From: Acetobacteraceae bacterium
GTDB lineage: Bacteria; Pseudomonadota; Alphaproteobacteria; Acetobacterales; Acetobacteraceae
NCBI GenBank assembly: GCA_019689515.1
Contig: JADGHI010000247.1
Coordinates: 1-6,158, forward strand
DNA: 6,158 nt
Direction: 5' to 3'
A program made the position numbers and the translations under genes. The notes beneath the pieces are model-generated. The model made no database searches and had not been told where the DNA came from. It saw nothing but the letters and a program-made list of their open reading frames with translations. Below are positions 1 to 5,833 of the stretch, piece by piece (the stretch's first letter is position 1; each line of letters starts with the position of its first letter).

Positions 1-5
1 CGCCC

Positions 6-560
6 ATGCCGATCATGCCCGACCACTGGATCCGCCGCATGGCGGCCGAGCACGGCATGATCGAGCCCTTCGTCGAGAGCCAGCAGCGCGAGGGCGTCAT
101 CTCCTACGGCCTCTCCTCCTACGGCTACGACGCCCGCGTCGCCGACGAGTTCAAGATCTTCACCAACGTGGACAACGCGGTGGTGGACCCGAAGAACTTC
201 TCGGAAAACGGCTTCGTCACCCGCACCGGCCCGGTCTGCATCGTCCCCCCGAACTCCTTCGCCCTCGCGCATACCGTCGAGTATTTCCGCATTCCGCGCG
301 ACGTGCTGGTGATCTGCCTCGGCAAGTCCACCTATGCGCGCTGCGGCATCATCGTGAATGTCACCCCGCTCGAGCCCGAATGGGAAGGCCAGGTGACGAT
401 CGAGATCAGCAACACGACGCCGCTGCCCGCGCGCATCTACGCCAACGAGGGGATCTGTCAGTTCCTCTTCCTGAAGGGCGACACGCCGCCGGAGATCAGC
501 TACGCCGACCGCCGGGGCAAGTACATGGGCCAGCGCGGCGTCGCGCTGCCGAAGCTCTAG
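6..560 (+). CDS. dcd: dCTP deaminase
   Basis: Deaminates dCTP to dUTP and ammonia in the cytoplasm, feeding dUMP and so dTTP synthesis. The 184-residue product matches the usual alphaproteobacterial length and is full length. Visible family features are GLSSYGYDAR (residues 35-44), the nucleotide-binding GKSTYAR (106-112, with S108 and R112 in the places of E. coli S111 and R115), the catalytic glutamate E133 in TIEISNT (equivalent to E. coli E138), and a C-terminal GKYMGQRGV segment. The start at base 6 gives MPIMPDHW, like the MSIMPD start I recall for relatives; a second in-frame ATG at 15 is possible. Only five bases precede the gene, so its ribosome site and promoter are outside the window. 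murA follows 28 bp downstream on the same strand, so co-transcription is likely. The variant is judged monofunctional by resemblance to the proteobacterial form, but bifunctional dCTP deaminase/dUTPase cannot be excluded by eye. Confidence 0.95.
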   Translation: MPIMPDHWIRRMAAEHGMIEPFVESQQREGVISYGLSSYGYDARVADEFKIFTNVDNAVVDPKNFSENGFVTRTGPVCIVPPNSFALAHTVEYFRIPRDVLVICLGKSTYARCGIIVNVTPLEPEWEGQVTIEISNTTPLPARIYANEGICQFLFLKGDTPPEISYADRRGKYMGQRGVALPKL

Positions 561-588
561 GCGCCAGGCGCCCGAAGGGGGAAGGGGG

Positions 589-1848
589 ATGGACCGCATC
601 CGGATCCGCGGCGGCCGGCCGCTCGAAGGCCGCATCCCGATCAGCGGGGCGAAGAACGCCGCGCTGCCGCTGATGGCGGCCGCGCTGCTCTCCGACGGGC
701 CGCTCACGCTCACCAACGTGCCCGATCTCGCGGACATCGAGACCATGGGCGCGCTGCTCGCCCAGCACGGCCTCACGGTCGAGCGCGACCGGGCGGCGCG
801 CACCATCGTCCTCTCCGGCGCTGCGGAGAACCTGCTCGCGCCCTACGACATCGTGCGCAAGATGCGCGCCTCCGTGCTCGTCCTCGGCCCGCTGGTCGCG
901 CGCTTCGGCGAGGCGCGCGTCTCCCTGCCCGGCGGCTGCGCGATCGGTACGCGCCCTGTGGACCTGCACCTCAAGGGCCTTGAGCAGATGGGCGCGGAGA
1001 TCGAGCTGGAGGCCGGCTACATCCACGCCAAGGCGCCGCGCGGCCTCCGCGGCGCGCGCATCCTCTTCCCCCAGGTCTCCGTCGGGGCGACCGAGAACCT
1101 GCTGATGGCGGCGGCGCTGGCCGAGGGCGAGACCGAGCTTGTCAACGTCGCCCGCGAGCCGGAGATCGAGGACCTGGCGCGCTGCCTGATCGCCATGGGC
1201 GCCCGCATCGAGGGGCTCGGCACCGACCGGCTGCGCATCGAGGGCGTGCGCCGCCTCGGCGCCGCGACCCACGCCGTGATCCCGGACCGCATCGAGGCCG
1301 GCACCTATGCCTGCGCCGCCGCGATCACCGGCGGGGCGGTCCTGCTGGAAGGCGCGCGGCTCGACCATCTCGGTGCGGTCGCCCGCATCCTGCGCGAGGC
1401 CGGGGTGGAGGTGGAGGAGGTGCCCGGCGGCATCCGCGTCTCCCGCCTCAACGGCCTGCACGGCACCGATGTGATGACCGAGCCCTTCCCGGGCTTCGCC
1501 ACCGACATGCAGGCGCAGTTCATGGCGCTGATGGCGGTGGCCGAGGGCGCCGCCATGGTCACCGAGACGATCTTCGAGAACCGCTTCATGCACGTCCCCG
1601 AGCTCAACCGCATGGGCGCGCGCATCAACGTGCACGGGGCGAGCGCGATCGTGCGCGGCGTGCCGAGGCTCTCCGGCGCGCCAGTGATGGCGACCGACCT
1701 GCGCGCCTCGGTCTCGCTGGTCCTCGCCGGCCTGGCGGCGGAGGGCGAGACGATCGTCAACCGGGTCTATCACCTCGACCGTGGGTATGAGCGGGTCGAG
1801 CAGAAGCTCGCCTCGGTCGGCGCCGACATCGAACGCATTCCGGGCTGA
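589..1848 (+). CDS. murA: UDP-N-acetylglucosamine 1-carboxyvinyltransferase
   Basis: Transfers enolpyruvate from PEP to UDP-GlcNAc, the first committed step of peptidoglycan synthesis, in the cytoplasm. The 419-residue length equals that of E. coli MurA, and the sequence aligns end to end with the family's two-domain EPSP-synthase-like fold. Key residues are visible: K22 and N23 in SGAKNAALPL, R93 in KMRAS, the loop cysteine C117 in PGGCAIGTRP, D306 in PGFATDMQAQ and R398 in YHLDRGYER. Because position 117 is Cys rather than Asp, the enzyme should be the fosfomycin-sensitive type (family knowledge, not tested here). The ATG at 589 follows a purine-rich GAAGGGGGAAGGGGG run that can serve as the ribosome-binding site. 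It sits 28 bp after dcd. A small DUF2948 gene that I recall after murA in some other alphaproteobacteria is absent; hisG comes next. Confidence 0.97.
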   Translation: MDRIRIRGGRPLEGRIPISGAKNAALPLMAAALLSDGPLTLTNVPDLADIETMGALLAQHGLTVERDRAARTIVLSGAAENLLAPYDIVRKMRASVLVLGPLVARFGEARVSLPGGCAIGTRPVDLHLKGLEQMGAEIELEAGYIHAKAPRGLRGARILFPQVSVGATENLLMAAALAEGETELVNVAREPEIEDLARCLIAMGARIEGLGTDRLRIEGVRRLGAATHAVIPDRIEAGTYACAAAITGGAVLLEGARLDHLGAVARILREAGVEVEEVPGGIRVSRLNGLHGTDVMTEPFPGFATDMQAQFMALMAVAEGAAMVTETIFENRFMHVPELNRMGARINVHGASAIVRGVPRLSGAPVMATDLRASVSLVLAGLAAEGETIVNRVYHLDRGYERVEQKLASVGADIERIPG

Positions 1849-1850
1849 CC

Positions 1851-1880
1851 CCCGCGCCGCGCAGAGACAGCCCGCGCCGC
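1851..1880. repeat. 10-bp direct repeat flanking the hisG -35 region
   Basis: CCCGCGCCGC occurs perfectly at 1851-1860 and again at 1871-1880, separated by exactly 10 bp, so the copies start 20 bp (about two helical turns) apart and lie on the same DNA face. The candidate -35 element of hisG lies between them and the second copy fills much of the promoter spacer. This geometry would suit a regulator binding as a tandem dimer, but the repeat is pure G+C in a GC-rich genome and may be chance. The repeat itself is certain; its role is speculation. Confidence 0.4.
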
Positions 1881-1893
1881 CTCGTGCTAGACG
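1864..1893 (+). promoter_or_regulatory. Candidate sigma-70-type promoter for hisG-hisD
   Basis: GAGACAG (1864-1870) resembles the last part of an alphaproteobacterial -35 (TTGACGS), and GCTAGACG (1886-1893) matches GCTANA of the Caulobacter-type -10 consensus GCTANAWC. The gap between them is 15 bp, near the 10-14 bp described for that consensus. Transcription starting 6-8 bases after the -10 would begin at about 1899-1901, which is the hisG ATG itself. This agrees with the absence of a Shine-Dalgarno sequence before hisG. The -35 half is weak, so this remains a candidate. Confidence 0.45.
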
Positions 1894-1898
1894 CCCCC

Positions 1899-2609
1899 AT
1901 GGACACCCACATCGCCACCCCTCTCGATCCCGCGACCCCGGCGGATTCCGGCACGCTCATCCTGGCGGTGCCGAAGGGTCGCATCCTCGGGGAGCTGGCG
2001 CCGCTGCTGGAGCGGGCCGGCATCCGTCCCGATCCCGACTACGCCGACGAGAGCAGCCGCCGCCTGCGCTTTCCGACGCAGGACCCCGGCCTCGACGTGG
2101 TGCGGGTGCGGAGCTTCGACGTCGCGACCTTCGTCGCCCACGGCGCGGCACAGATCGGCGTCTGCGGCGCCGACGTGCTGATGGAATTCGACTACGACCA
2201 GATCTACGCCCCGCTCGACCTCGGCATCGGCCGCTGCCGGGTGAGCGTCGCCGGGCCGGCGGAGGTGGCCGACCGCGACGACCCGAGCCGCTGGTCGCGC
2301 GTGACCGTGGCGACCAAGTACCCGAACATCGCCCAGCGCCACTTCGCCGCCCGCGGCGTGCAGGCGGAGGTGGTGACGCTGAACGGGGCGATGGAGCTGG
2401 CGCCGTCGCTCGGCCTCTCGCGGCTGATCGTGGACCTGGTGCAGACCGGCGCGACGCTGAAGGCGAACGGGCTGGTGGAGACGGAGGTGATCGCGCATGT
2501 CACCTCCCGCCTCATCGTCAACCGCACGGCGCTGAAGACGCGGCCCGAGGTGATCGGCGGCTGGATCGCCCGCTTCCGCGCCGCGCTTGCCGAGGTGAAC
2601 GCGCGGTGA
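1899..2609 (+). CDS. hisG: ATP phosphoribosyltransferase, short form (HisG catalytic subunit)
   Basis: Condenses ATP with PRPP to give phosphoribosyl-ATP, the first step of histidine synthesis. From the ATG at 1899 the product is 236 residues: an unconserved lead of about 18 residues, then LAVPKGRIL (22-30) and the PRPP-binding signature E166-x5-G172-x-S174-x2-I177-x-D179-x3-TGATL (183-187), which fits the HisG family pattern. The protein ends soon after this, so it lacks the C-terminal regulatory domain of long HisG. Short forms work with HisZ, which is not in the window. An in-frame GTG at 1884 would add five residues (MLDAP). I prefer 1899 because neither start has a ribosome site and a -10-like element at 1886-1893 would place the transcript start at this ATG. 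The stop overlaps the hisD start (GTGA), so the two are probably translated together. Confidence 0.93.
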   Translation: MDTHIATPLDPATPADSGTLILAVPKGRILGELAPLLERAGIRPDPDYADESSRRLRFPTQDPGLDVVRVRSFDVATFVAHGAAQIGVCGADVLMEFDYDQIYAPLDLGIGRCRVSVAGPAEVADRDDPSRWSRVTVATKYPNIAQRHFAARGVQAEVVTLNGAMELAPSLGLSRLIVDLVQTGATLKANGLVETEVIAHVTSRLIVNRTALKTRPEVIGGWIARFRAALAEVNAR

Positions 2610-3913
2610 CGGTCCGGCTTTCGACCGCCGATCCGGCCTTCGAGGCGGGCTTCGCCGCCCTGCTCGACCAGGCGCGCGAGACGACGCAGCGCGTGGACGC
2701 GGCGGTGGCGGCGATCATCGCCGAGGTCCGCGCGCGGGGCGACGCGGCGCTGGTCGAGTTCACGGCACGCTTCGACCGCTGGCGCCCGGCCGACGCCGCG
2801 GCGCTGCGCGTGCCGGAGGACGAGATCGAGGCGGCGGTGCGGGGCGTGACCGCGGAGCTGCGCGCCGCGCTCGACCTCGCCGCCGCGCGCATCGAGGCCT
2901 TCCACCGCGCGCAACTGCCGCGCGACCTGGAGATGCGCGACGAGGCCGGCCTCACCCTCGGCCTGCGCTGGACGCCCGTGGACGCGGTCGGGCTCTACGT
3001 GCCGGGCGGCAAGGCGGCCTATCCCTCCTCGGTGCTGATGAACGCGATCCCGGCGCGTGTCGCGGGGGTGCCGCGCGTCGCGATGTGCGTGCCGGCGCCG
3101 GATGGCGTGCTGAACCCGCTCGTCCTGGCGGCGGCCCGCCGTGCCGGGGTGTCCGAGGTCTGGCGCCTCGGCGGCGCGCAGGCGGTGGCGGCGATGGCCT
3201 GGGGCACGGCGAGCCTCGCCCCCGTGGACCGCATCGTCGGCCCCGGCAACGCCTATGTCGCGGAGGCGAAGCGCCAGGTCTTCGGCCGCGTCGGCATCGA
3301 CTCCATCGCCGGCCCCTCGGAGGTGGTGATCCTCGCTGACGCCGCGAACGACCCGCGCCACGTCGCGCTCGACCTGCTCGCCCAGGCCGAGCATGACGAG
3401 GCCGCGCAATCCATCCTCATCGCCGATGATGCCCGCTTCGCCGACGCCGTCGTCGCGGCGGTGGAGGCGGAGCTCGCCACCCTGCCGCGTGCTGCGATCG
3501 CCGGAGAGAGCTGGCGCCGCCACGGCGCGGTGATCCTGGTGCGTGACTGGACGGAGGCCGCGTCACTGGTCAACCGCCTGGCGCCCGAGCACCTGCAGCT
3601 CATGCTCGCCGAGCCGCGCGCCGTGCTGGCCCGCATCCGCCATGCCGGCGCGGCGTTCCTCGGCCGCTGGTGCCCGGAGGCGCTGGGCGACTACGTCGCC
3701 GGCCCGAACCACGTGCTGCCGACCGGGCGCACGGCGCGCTTTGCCTCCGGCCTCTCCGTCTTCGACTTCCTCAAGCGCACCACCTGGGTGGAGGCGGACC
3801 AGGCGGGGCTGGCAGCGATCGGCCCGGCGGCGGTTGCGCTGGCGGAGGCCGAGGGGCTGGATGCGCATGCGCGCAGCGTGGCGGTGCGGCTGCCGGGGCG
3901 CCGCCCCGCCTAG
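2606..3913 (+). CDS. hisD: Histidinol dehydrogenase
   Basis: Carries out the last two steps of histidine synthesis, oxidising L-histidinol to histidine with NAD+ and using a bound zinc ion. The GTG start at 2606 overlaps the hisG stop by four bases and gives 435 residues, the normal family length. The reading frame is open for 275 codons further upstream, but that part lies in another frame of murA and hisG and is not HisD-like. Visible features are YVPGGKAAYPS (131-141), the GPGN segment (212-215), the signature IDSIAGPSEVV (231-241), zinc ligands Q260 and H263 in LAQAEHDE, catalytic E328-H329 in APEHL, D362 in GDYVAGPNH and H421 in LDAHARS. All expected residues are present, so the enzyme should be active. 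The gene ends 18 bp from the stop of a convergent minus-strand gene. Confidence 0.97.
   Translation: MTVRLSTADPAFEAGFAALLDQARETTQRVDAAVAAIIAEVRARGDAALVEFTARFDRWRPADAAALRVPEDEIEAAVRGVTAELRAALDLAAARIEAFHRAQLPRDLEMRDEAGLTLGLRWTPVDAVGLYVPGGKAAYPSSVLMNAIPARVAGVPRVAMCVPAPDGVLNPLVLAAARRAGVSEVWRLGGAQAVAAMAWGTASLAPVDRIVGPGNAYVAEAKRQVFGRVGIDSIAGPSEVVILADAANDPRHVALDLLAQAEHDEAAQSILIADDARFADAVVAAVEAELATLPRAAIAGESWRRHGAVILVRDWTEAASLVNRLAPEHLQLMLAEPRAVLARIRHAGAAFLGRWCPEALGDYVAGPNHVLPTGRTARFASGLSVFDFLKRTTWVEADQAGLAAIGPAAVALAEAEGLDAHARSVAVRLPGRRPA
3894..3908. other. GC hairpin at the hisD 3' end between convergent genes
   Basis: CGGGGC (3894-3899) and GCCCCG (3903-3908) form a perfect 6-bp stem with a 3-base loop inside the last hisD codons. 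It sits where transcripts from hisD and the opposing gene pair would meet. No T-run follows on either strand, so it is not a canonical intrinsic terminator. It might aid pausing or protect the 3' end, or simply reflect the GGG-CGC-CGC-CCC codons. Confidence 0.3.
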
Positions 3914-3931
3914 GACTATCCTCGCGCGGCG

Positions 3932-4177
3932 TCACAGGTAGCGCCCGCGCTCCAGGATCTCGAGCGTGTACTCCCGATAGGTCATGCCGCGCTCCTCCGC
4001 GCGGGCGAGGCGGCGCAGCGCGATCTCCCGCGGCGGCGTCTTCCACGCCCGGCGATGGGCCTTCCGCCAGCAGAAGAGCCGCCAGGAGGCGTTCGGGTTG
4101 GGCGGCTCTTCCGGTTCCAGTGGCGGGCCGCCATTGTGCCCAAGCATCGGGCGGGCGAAAGCCTCATCCCTCGGCAT
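3932..4177 (-). CDS. Small conserved protein with N-terminal HNGGPPL motif, function unknown
   Basis: Starting at ATG 4177 this encodes 81 residues: a short lead, GHNGGPPLEP (13-22), a proline-rich linker, a basic aromatic stretch SWRLFCWRKAHRRAW (31-45), then an alanine/arginine-rich probable helix and a conserved-looking end, TYREYTLEILERGRYL (66-81). I recall small alphaproteobacterial proteins with the same HNGGPPL opening and a YTLEILERGRYL-type end, but know of no function. No signal peptide or membrane segment is visible; the charge is strongly basic in the middle. The start at 4177 has GGAGAAG about seven bases upstream and overlaps the acetyltransferase stop by 14 bp in another frame, suggesting translational coupling. 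Alternative starts are ATG 4147 (71 residues, beginning MLGHNGG, but no good ribosome site) and ATG 4216. It converges on hisD with an 18-bp gap. Confidence 0.75.
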   Translation of the reverse strand: MPRDEAFARPMLGHNGGPPLEPEEPPNPNASWRLFCWRKAHRRAWKTPPREIALRRLARAEERGMTYREYTLEILERGRYL

Positions 4178-4691
4178 CGAGCCGCTTCTCCATGGTGACC
4201 CAGGTCGGCTCGGCATACCCCGGGTGGGTGTGCAGCGTCGTCTCCCGGAAGCCGCAGGACGCGAACAGGCGCCGATTGCCCTCGAGGACGAGCCGGGTGC
4301 CGAGACGGAGATGCTCGAGGCCCCGTCGCCGCGCCTCCGCCTCGGCCGCGGCGAGGAGGGCGCGCGCGATCCCCCGTCGCCGCCATTCCGGGGCGACCGC
4401 GAGGCGTGCCAGCCAAAGACCGTCCTCGTTCGGGGTCCAGAGGAGGACGCCCACCAGCGTCCCGGCCACCTCCACGGCCATGCCGCCGCCGGAGGCGAGC
4501 TGCTTGCGCACCCCGTCCGCCGTCTCCCGCAACGCCGAGGGGGGCGGATCGGGCCGGACGGGCTGGACCGCGAAGGCGGCGCGGATCAGGGCCGCCGCCG
4601 CCGGCGCCTCCTCGACAAGGAGGGGACGGATGCGGAATTCGCCCGGTGGCGGCATGGCCTCGCCGCCGGTGCTGCTGGCCTCCGGTCGCAT
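4164..4691 (-). CDS. GNAT-family N-acetyltransferase
   Basis: Predicted to transfer an acetyl group from acetyl-CoA to an amine; the substrate cannot be told from sequence. The 175-residue product has the GNAT layout: an N-terminal strand FRIRPL (19-24), helix 1 (about 27-41), central strands MAVEVAGTLVGVLLW (71-85), motif A LARLAVAPEWRRRGIARALL (94-113) with the acetyl-CoA-binding R104-x-x-G107-x-A109, and motif B around GNRRLFASCGFRE (138-150). The end, HPGYAEPTWVTMEKRL, resembles other single-domain GNAT enzymes. The ATG at 4691 is preferred because GGGAGGGG lies six bases upstream; ATG 4655, giving MPPPGEF, is a weaker alternative that would remove a low-complexity lead. It is divergent from infA, has its own candidate promoter, and is followed by an overlapping small gene. 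No toxin-type partner antitoxin is evident, so ordinary metabolite or protein acetylation is the simplest reading. Confidence 0.88.
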   Translation of the reverse strand: MRPEASSTGGEAMPPPGEFRIRPLLVEEAPAAAALIRAAFAVQPVRPDPPPSALRETADGVRKQLASGGGMAVEVAGTLVGVLLWTPNEDGLWLARLAVAPEWRRRGIARALLAAAEAEARRRGLEHLRLGTRLVLEGNRRLFASCGFRETTLHTHPGYAEPTWVTMEKRLDAEG

Positions 4692-4735
4692 GGCGTGCCC
4701 CTCCCACTTCCTTCCTTGCGGCGGGACAGCGTCGG

Positions 4736-4765
4736 ATTAGCAAGGATCGTGCCCCCACCCGCCAA
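4736..4765 (-). promoter_or_regulatory. Candidate promoter for the GNAT/small-gene pair
   Basis: On the minus strand, TTGGCG (4765-4760) matches TTGACA/TTGACG well and is followed after 18 bp by GCTAAT (4741-4736), which matches TATAAT at four positions and sits in an extended TTGCTAATCC context similar to the alphaproteobacterial GCTANAWC. A start near 4729 would give a leader of about 38 bases containing the GGGAGGGG ribosome site. Judged by eye only. Confidence 0.4.
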
Positions 4766-4854
4766 CGGGCCGCAATGGCCGGCTGGGCCTTCCGTTCGCG
4801 AGGCAGTGACACGCGCGCGACGGCGATGGGCAGGCCGATCGGTCCGTCCCAAGC

Positions 4855-4883
4855 TTGACCCCGGTCGCCGCCCCACTCATCTT
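4855..4883 (+). promoter_or_regulatory. Candidate promoter for infA
   Basis: TTGACC (4855-4860) is a five-of-six match to the -35 consensus and, with the next base, six of seven to TTGACGS. After a 17-bp spacer comes CATCTT (4878-4883), only three of six to TATAAT, so the -10 is weak. Transcription would begin near 4890 and leave a leader of roughly 97 bases before infA. The intergenic position between divergent genes demands some promoter here, but this exact assignment is tentative. Confidence 0.35.
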
Positions 4884-4890
4884 CCGCGCC

Positions 4891-4957
4891 GTCGGTCAAC
4901 CCCTGCCCGCGACGTGCGGTAGGCGCCCCCGCCCGCCGGGCCGCCGCCTCGACCGAC
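4891..4957 (+). other. Possible structured 5' leader of infA
   Basis: GTCGGTC (4891-4897) is perfectly complementary to GACCGAC (4951-4957), and just inside the latter AGGCG (4921-4925) can pair with CGCCT (4945-4949), enclosing a small GCCC-GCC-GGGC hairpin (4931-4941). If transcription starts near 4890, the leader would begin with this pairing and leave the infA ribosome site unpaired. Inverted repeats of this length are expected by chance in DNA this GC-rich, so this is a weak call and matches no riboswitch class I recognise. Confidence 0.2.
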
Positions 4958-4986
4958 AACGCCCGACCGCGCAAAGAAGGAATCGG

Positions 4987-5205
4987 ATGTCGAAAGAAGA
5001 CATGATGGAGTTCAGCGGCACCGTCGTGGAGCTGCTGCCGAACGCCATGTTCCGGGTGAAGCTCGACAACGACCACATCGTGCTCGCCCACACCAGCGGC
5101 AAGATGCGCAAGAACCGCATCCGCGTCCTGACCGGCGACCGGGTGAATGTCGAGATGACCCCCTACGACCTCACCAAGGGCCGCATCACCTTCCGCTACA
5201 AGTAG
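4987..5205 (+). CDS. infA: Translation initiation factor IF-1
   Basis: IF-1 binds the A site of the 30S subunit during initiation and works with IF-2 and IF-3. The product is exactly 72 residues, the length of E. coli IF-1, and is a single S1/OB-fold domain. Recognisable stretches are SKEDMMEFSGTVVELLPN (2-19), MFRVKLDN (20-27), HTSGKMRKNRIRVLTGD (34-50) and the end TPYDLTKGRITFRYK (58-72). The frame is open upstream to 4855, but family length and a ribosome site (AAGAAGGAA, about six bases before) fix the ATG at 4987. It begins after a 295-bp divergent intergenic region and is followed 28 bp later by maf. The infA-maf-RNase order is common in alphaproteobacteria (from memory). It should be essential. 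Confidence 0.97.
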   Translation: MSKEDMMEFSGTVVELLPNAMFRVKLDNDHIVLAHTSGKMRKNRIRVLTGDRVNVEMTPYDLTKGRITFRYK

Positions 5206-5233
5206 CCCGGTCGGGCGAGGGGGGGACCGCGCG

Positions 5234-5833
5234 ATGGGCGTGGTCGAAGGCGGCCACCGGCCGCCGCTTGTCCTGGCTTCGGCCAGTCCGCGCCGGCGTG
5301 AGTTGCTTGCCCGCATCGGCATCACCCCCGACCGGATCGTAGAGACCGACATCGACGAGACGCCGCGCAAGGGCGAATTGCCGCGCCAGCTTGCCGCCCG
5401 CCTCGCCGCCGCCAAGGCCGAGGCCGCTGTCGCCGTCGCGCCCGAGGCCCTCGTGCTCGCCGCCGACACCGTCGTCGGCGCTGGCCGGCGCATCCTGCCC
5501 AAGGCGGAGACGGAGGAGCAAGCGCGCGCCTGCCTCGAGTTGCTCTCGGGCCGGCGGCACCATGTCTATACTGCGGTCGTGCTGGCCCTGCCGGACGGGC
5601 GGCGGCTGCGCCGCCTGGCGGACTCGATCGTCCTGTTCCAGCGCCTGACCGAGGCGCAGATCGCGGACTACCTCGCCTCCGGCGAATGGCACGGCAAGGC
5701 CGGCGGCTACGCCATCCAGGGCCGCGCCGAGGCCCATGTGCGCTTCCTCGCCGGCTCCTACTCCAACGTGGTCGGCCTGCCGCTCTACGAGACGGCGCAG
5801 CTCCTGCGCGGGATCGGCTGGCTGCGGCCATGA
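5234..5833 (+). CDS. maf: Maf-family nucleotide pyrophosphatase (YhdE-type, dTTP/UTP)
   Basis: Hydrolyses non-canonical or surplus nucleoside triphosphates to monophosphate and pyrophosphate; the family was first described as septum-formation inhibitors. The 199-residue product shows the Maf motifs in order: SASPRRREL (16-24), the catalytic-region aspartate D78 in AADTVV (76-81), ILPKAE (87-92), SGRRHHVYTAV (105-115), GKAGGYAIQG (154-163) and SNVVGLPLYE (177-186). The KAGGYAIQG form resembles the YhdE subfamily, described as acting on dTTP, UTP and modified pyrimidines, rather than YceF, described as acting on m7GTP; that substrate assignment is inferred from motif type. The ATG at 5234 has GAGGGGGGA about eight bases upstream. 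The stop overlaps the next gene's ATG (ATGA), implying translational coupling. Confidence 0.93.
   Translation: MGVVEGGHRPPLVLASASPRRRELLARIGITPDRIVETDIDETPRKGELPRQLAARLAAAKAEAAVAVAPEALVLAADTVVGAGRRILPKAETEEQARACLELLSGRRHHVYTAVVLALPDGRRLRRLADSIVLFQRLTEAQIADYLASGEWHGKAGGYAIQGRAEAHVRFLAGSYSNVVGLPLYETAQLLRGIGWLRP

Noticed and set aside
561..572. GCGCC-A-GGCGC inverted repeat just after dcd as a terminator.
   Set aside because: The loop would be one base and no T-run follows; dcd and murA are only 28 bp apart and probably co-transcribed.
496..1773. A 425-codon minus-strand open frame opposite murA.
   Set aside because: Rich in His/Arg/Asp/Ala with no domain; typical antisense frame of a GC-rich gene whose + strand reading is unmistakably MurA.
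1781..2605. A 275-codon in-frame extension upstream of hisD, which would make a 710-residue protein.
   Set aside because: It lies out of frame over the end of murA and all of hisG, is low-complexity Arg/Pro/Gly-rich sequence, and HisD proteins begin at about the GTG at 2606.
2204..3523. A 439-codon minus-strand open frame opposite hisG and hisD.
   Set aside because: Same kind of antisense shadow: biased composition, no motif, fully covered by well-supported genes.
3863..3872. GCGCATGCGC palindrome as an operator.
   Set aside because: It encodes the conserved HisD zinc-site stretch DAHARS and is explained by codon choice.
3670..4740. A 356-codon plus-strand open frame from hisD through the minus-strand pair.
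   Set aside because: Low-complexity Arg/Ser/Pro/Ala sequence out of frame with hisD and antisense to the GNAT gene.
4764..4796. AACGG/CCGTT inverted repeat in the GNAT-infA intergenic region.
   Set aside because: Only five paired bases before a bulge and mismatch; no more than chance in GC-rich DNA.
5206..5217. CCCG-GT-CGGG hairpin after infA as a terminator.
   Set aside because: A four-base stem with a two-base loop and no T-run; maf follows after 28 bp.
3982..5502. A 506-codon minus-strand open frame spanning the GNAT gene, the intergenic region, infA and part of maf.
   Set aside because: It crosses genes on both strands and a promoter region, and has no recognisable domain; the frames it overlaps are clearly real.
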